DNA of 64,000 nt. Source: Acidobacteriota bacterium. GTDB lineage: Bacteria > Acidobacteriota > Blastocatellia > Pyrinomonadales > Pyrinomonadaceae. The stretch covers positions 50,833-114,832 of the forward strand of contig JAFDVJ010000048.1 of NCBI GenBank assembly GCA_018269075.1, in the 5' to 3' direction. Below are positions 63,888 to 64,000 of the stretch, in pieces. A model generated the notes under the pieces. That model did no database searches. It was given only the letters and a program-made list of their open reading frames with translations, and was not told where the DNA came from. Each line of letters begins with the position of its first letter. Within the stretch, counting starts at the first letter, position 1. Both the position numbers and the translations under genes were made by a program.

Positions 63888-64000
63888 TACGGTCGGCTGT
63901 CAGCCGGCCGCGGCGCCGCGCGGGTGTGAAGCGTTTCTACAGGCTGTCGCCTGTCAACAGTCTGACAGACTGTTGGACGTTTTGTACGGCGGGCTGTCAG
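63888..64000. repeat. REP-type hairpin cluster, cut by the window end
   Basis: Three hairpins in a row: GGTCGGCTGTCAGCCGGCC (63891-63909), ACAGGCTGTCGCCTGT (63939-63954) and CAACAGTCTG / CAGACTGTTG (63955-63975). A 17-bp direct repeat starting GTACGG opens the cluster (63888) and recurs at 63984-64000 with 15 of 17 matches. The ACAGGC hairpin resembles one in the MITE-like element at 43869. Confidence 0.7.

Overview
The window is a GC-rich chromosomal segment that most resembles an acidobacterium of the Blastocatellia/Pyrinomonas type. This is inferred from gene content, not from a database search: a VWFA-related protein of the acidobacterial type, an Oar-like TonB receptor with an N-terminal carboxypeptidase-like domain, several exported proteins with FRPS..DYDGDGK repeats, and a dnaK-dnaJ-hspR heat-shock operon. 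I see no tRNA, rRNA, CRISPR array, phage or transposase gene.

Layout. 1-5.6 kb: DksA/TraR-like protein, ComF, an exported sugar dehydrogenase, a TIMP-like protein, TsaD and a small membrane protein. 5.8-12.3 kb: PDZ-PP2C phosphatase, esterase, DUF885 peptidase-like protein and a ParDE-type toxin-antitoxin pair. 12.3-24.3 kb: a five-PAS hybrid kinase, lipoprotein, exported repeat protein, a three-gene module (NlpC/P60-like enzyme, 97-residue protein, Imm50-like protein), deoB, a VWA protein and a lamin-tail/FG-GAP protein. 24.3-29.5 kb: an ArsR-linked sulfide-oxidation operon (TauE, persulfide dioxygenase-rhodanese fusion, two rhodaneses, a 29-residue membrane microprotein, DUF2892, SQR). 29.6-35.7 kb: metallophosphoesterase, pgsA and a seven-PAS hybrid kinase. 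36-39.8 kb: dnaK-dnaJ-hspR. 40-51.4 kb: TonB receptor, DUF4388 protein, smc with an intein in its P-loop, and an exported protein. 51.4-63.6 kb: two large exported propeller-type proteins, a ToxR/CadC-like regulator and a GH13 glycosidase.

The most unusual signal lies between the genes. At about a dozen loci the intergenic space is filled by tandem 7-9 bp words, usually as two inverted arms that can fold into a long hairpin. The word differs from locus to locus but is shared by pairs of distant loci. Several arrays begin inside the stop codon of the flanking gene, and some run up to the next start codon in place of a Shine-Dalgarno site. One array supplies the stop codons of two convergent genes, and one 8-mer array lies in frame in the SMC hinge.

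A second layer is made of REP/MITE-type elements. One (54715-54968) can be dated by its own empty site: it sits between 8-bp target duplications in a decayed copy of the regulator leader at 58480-58600, where the same target is present once. The two leader copies also show that a divergent regulator/surface-protein unit was duplicated and that one regulator was lost.
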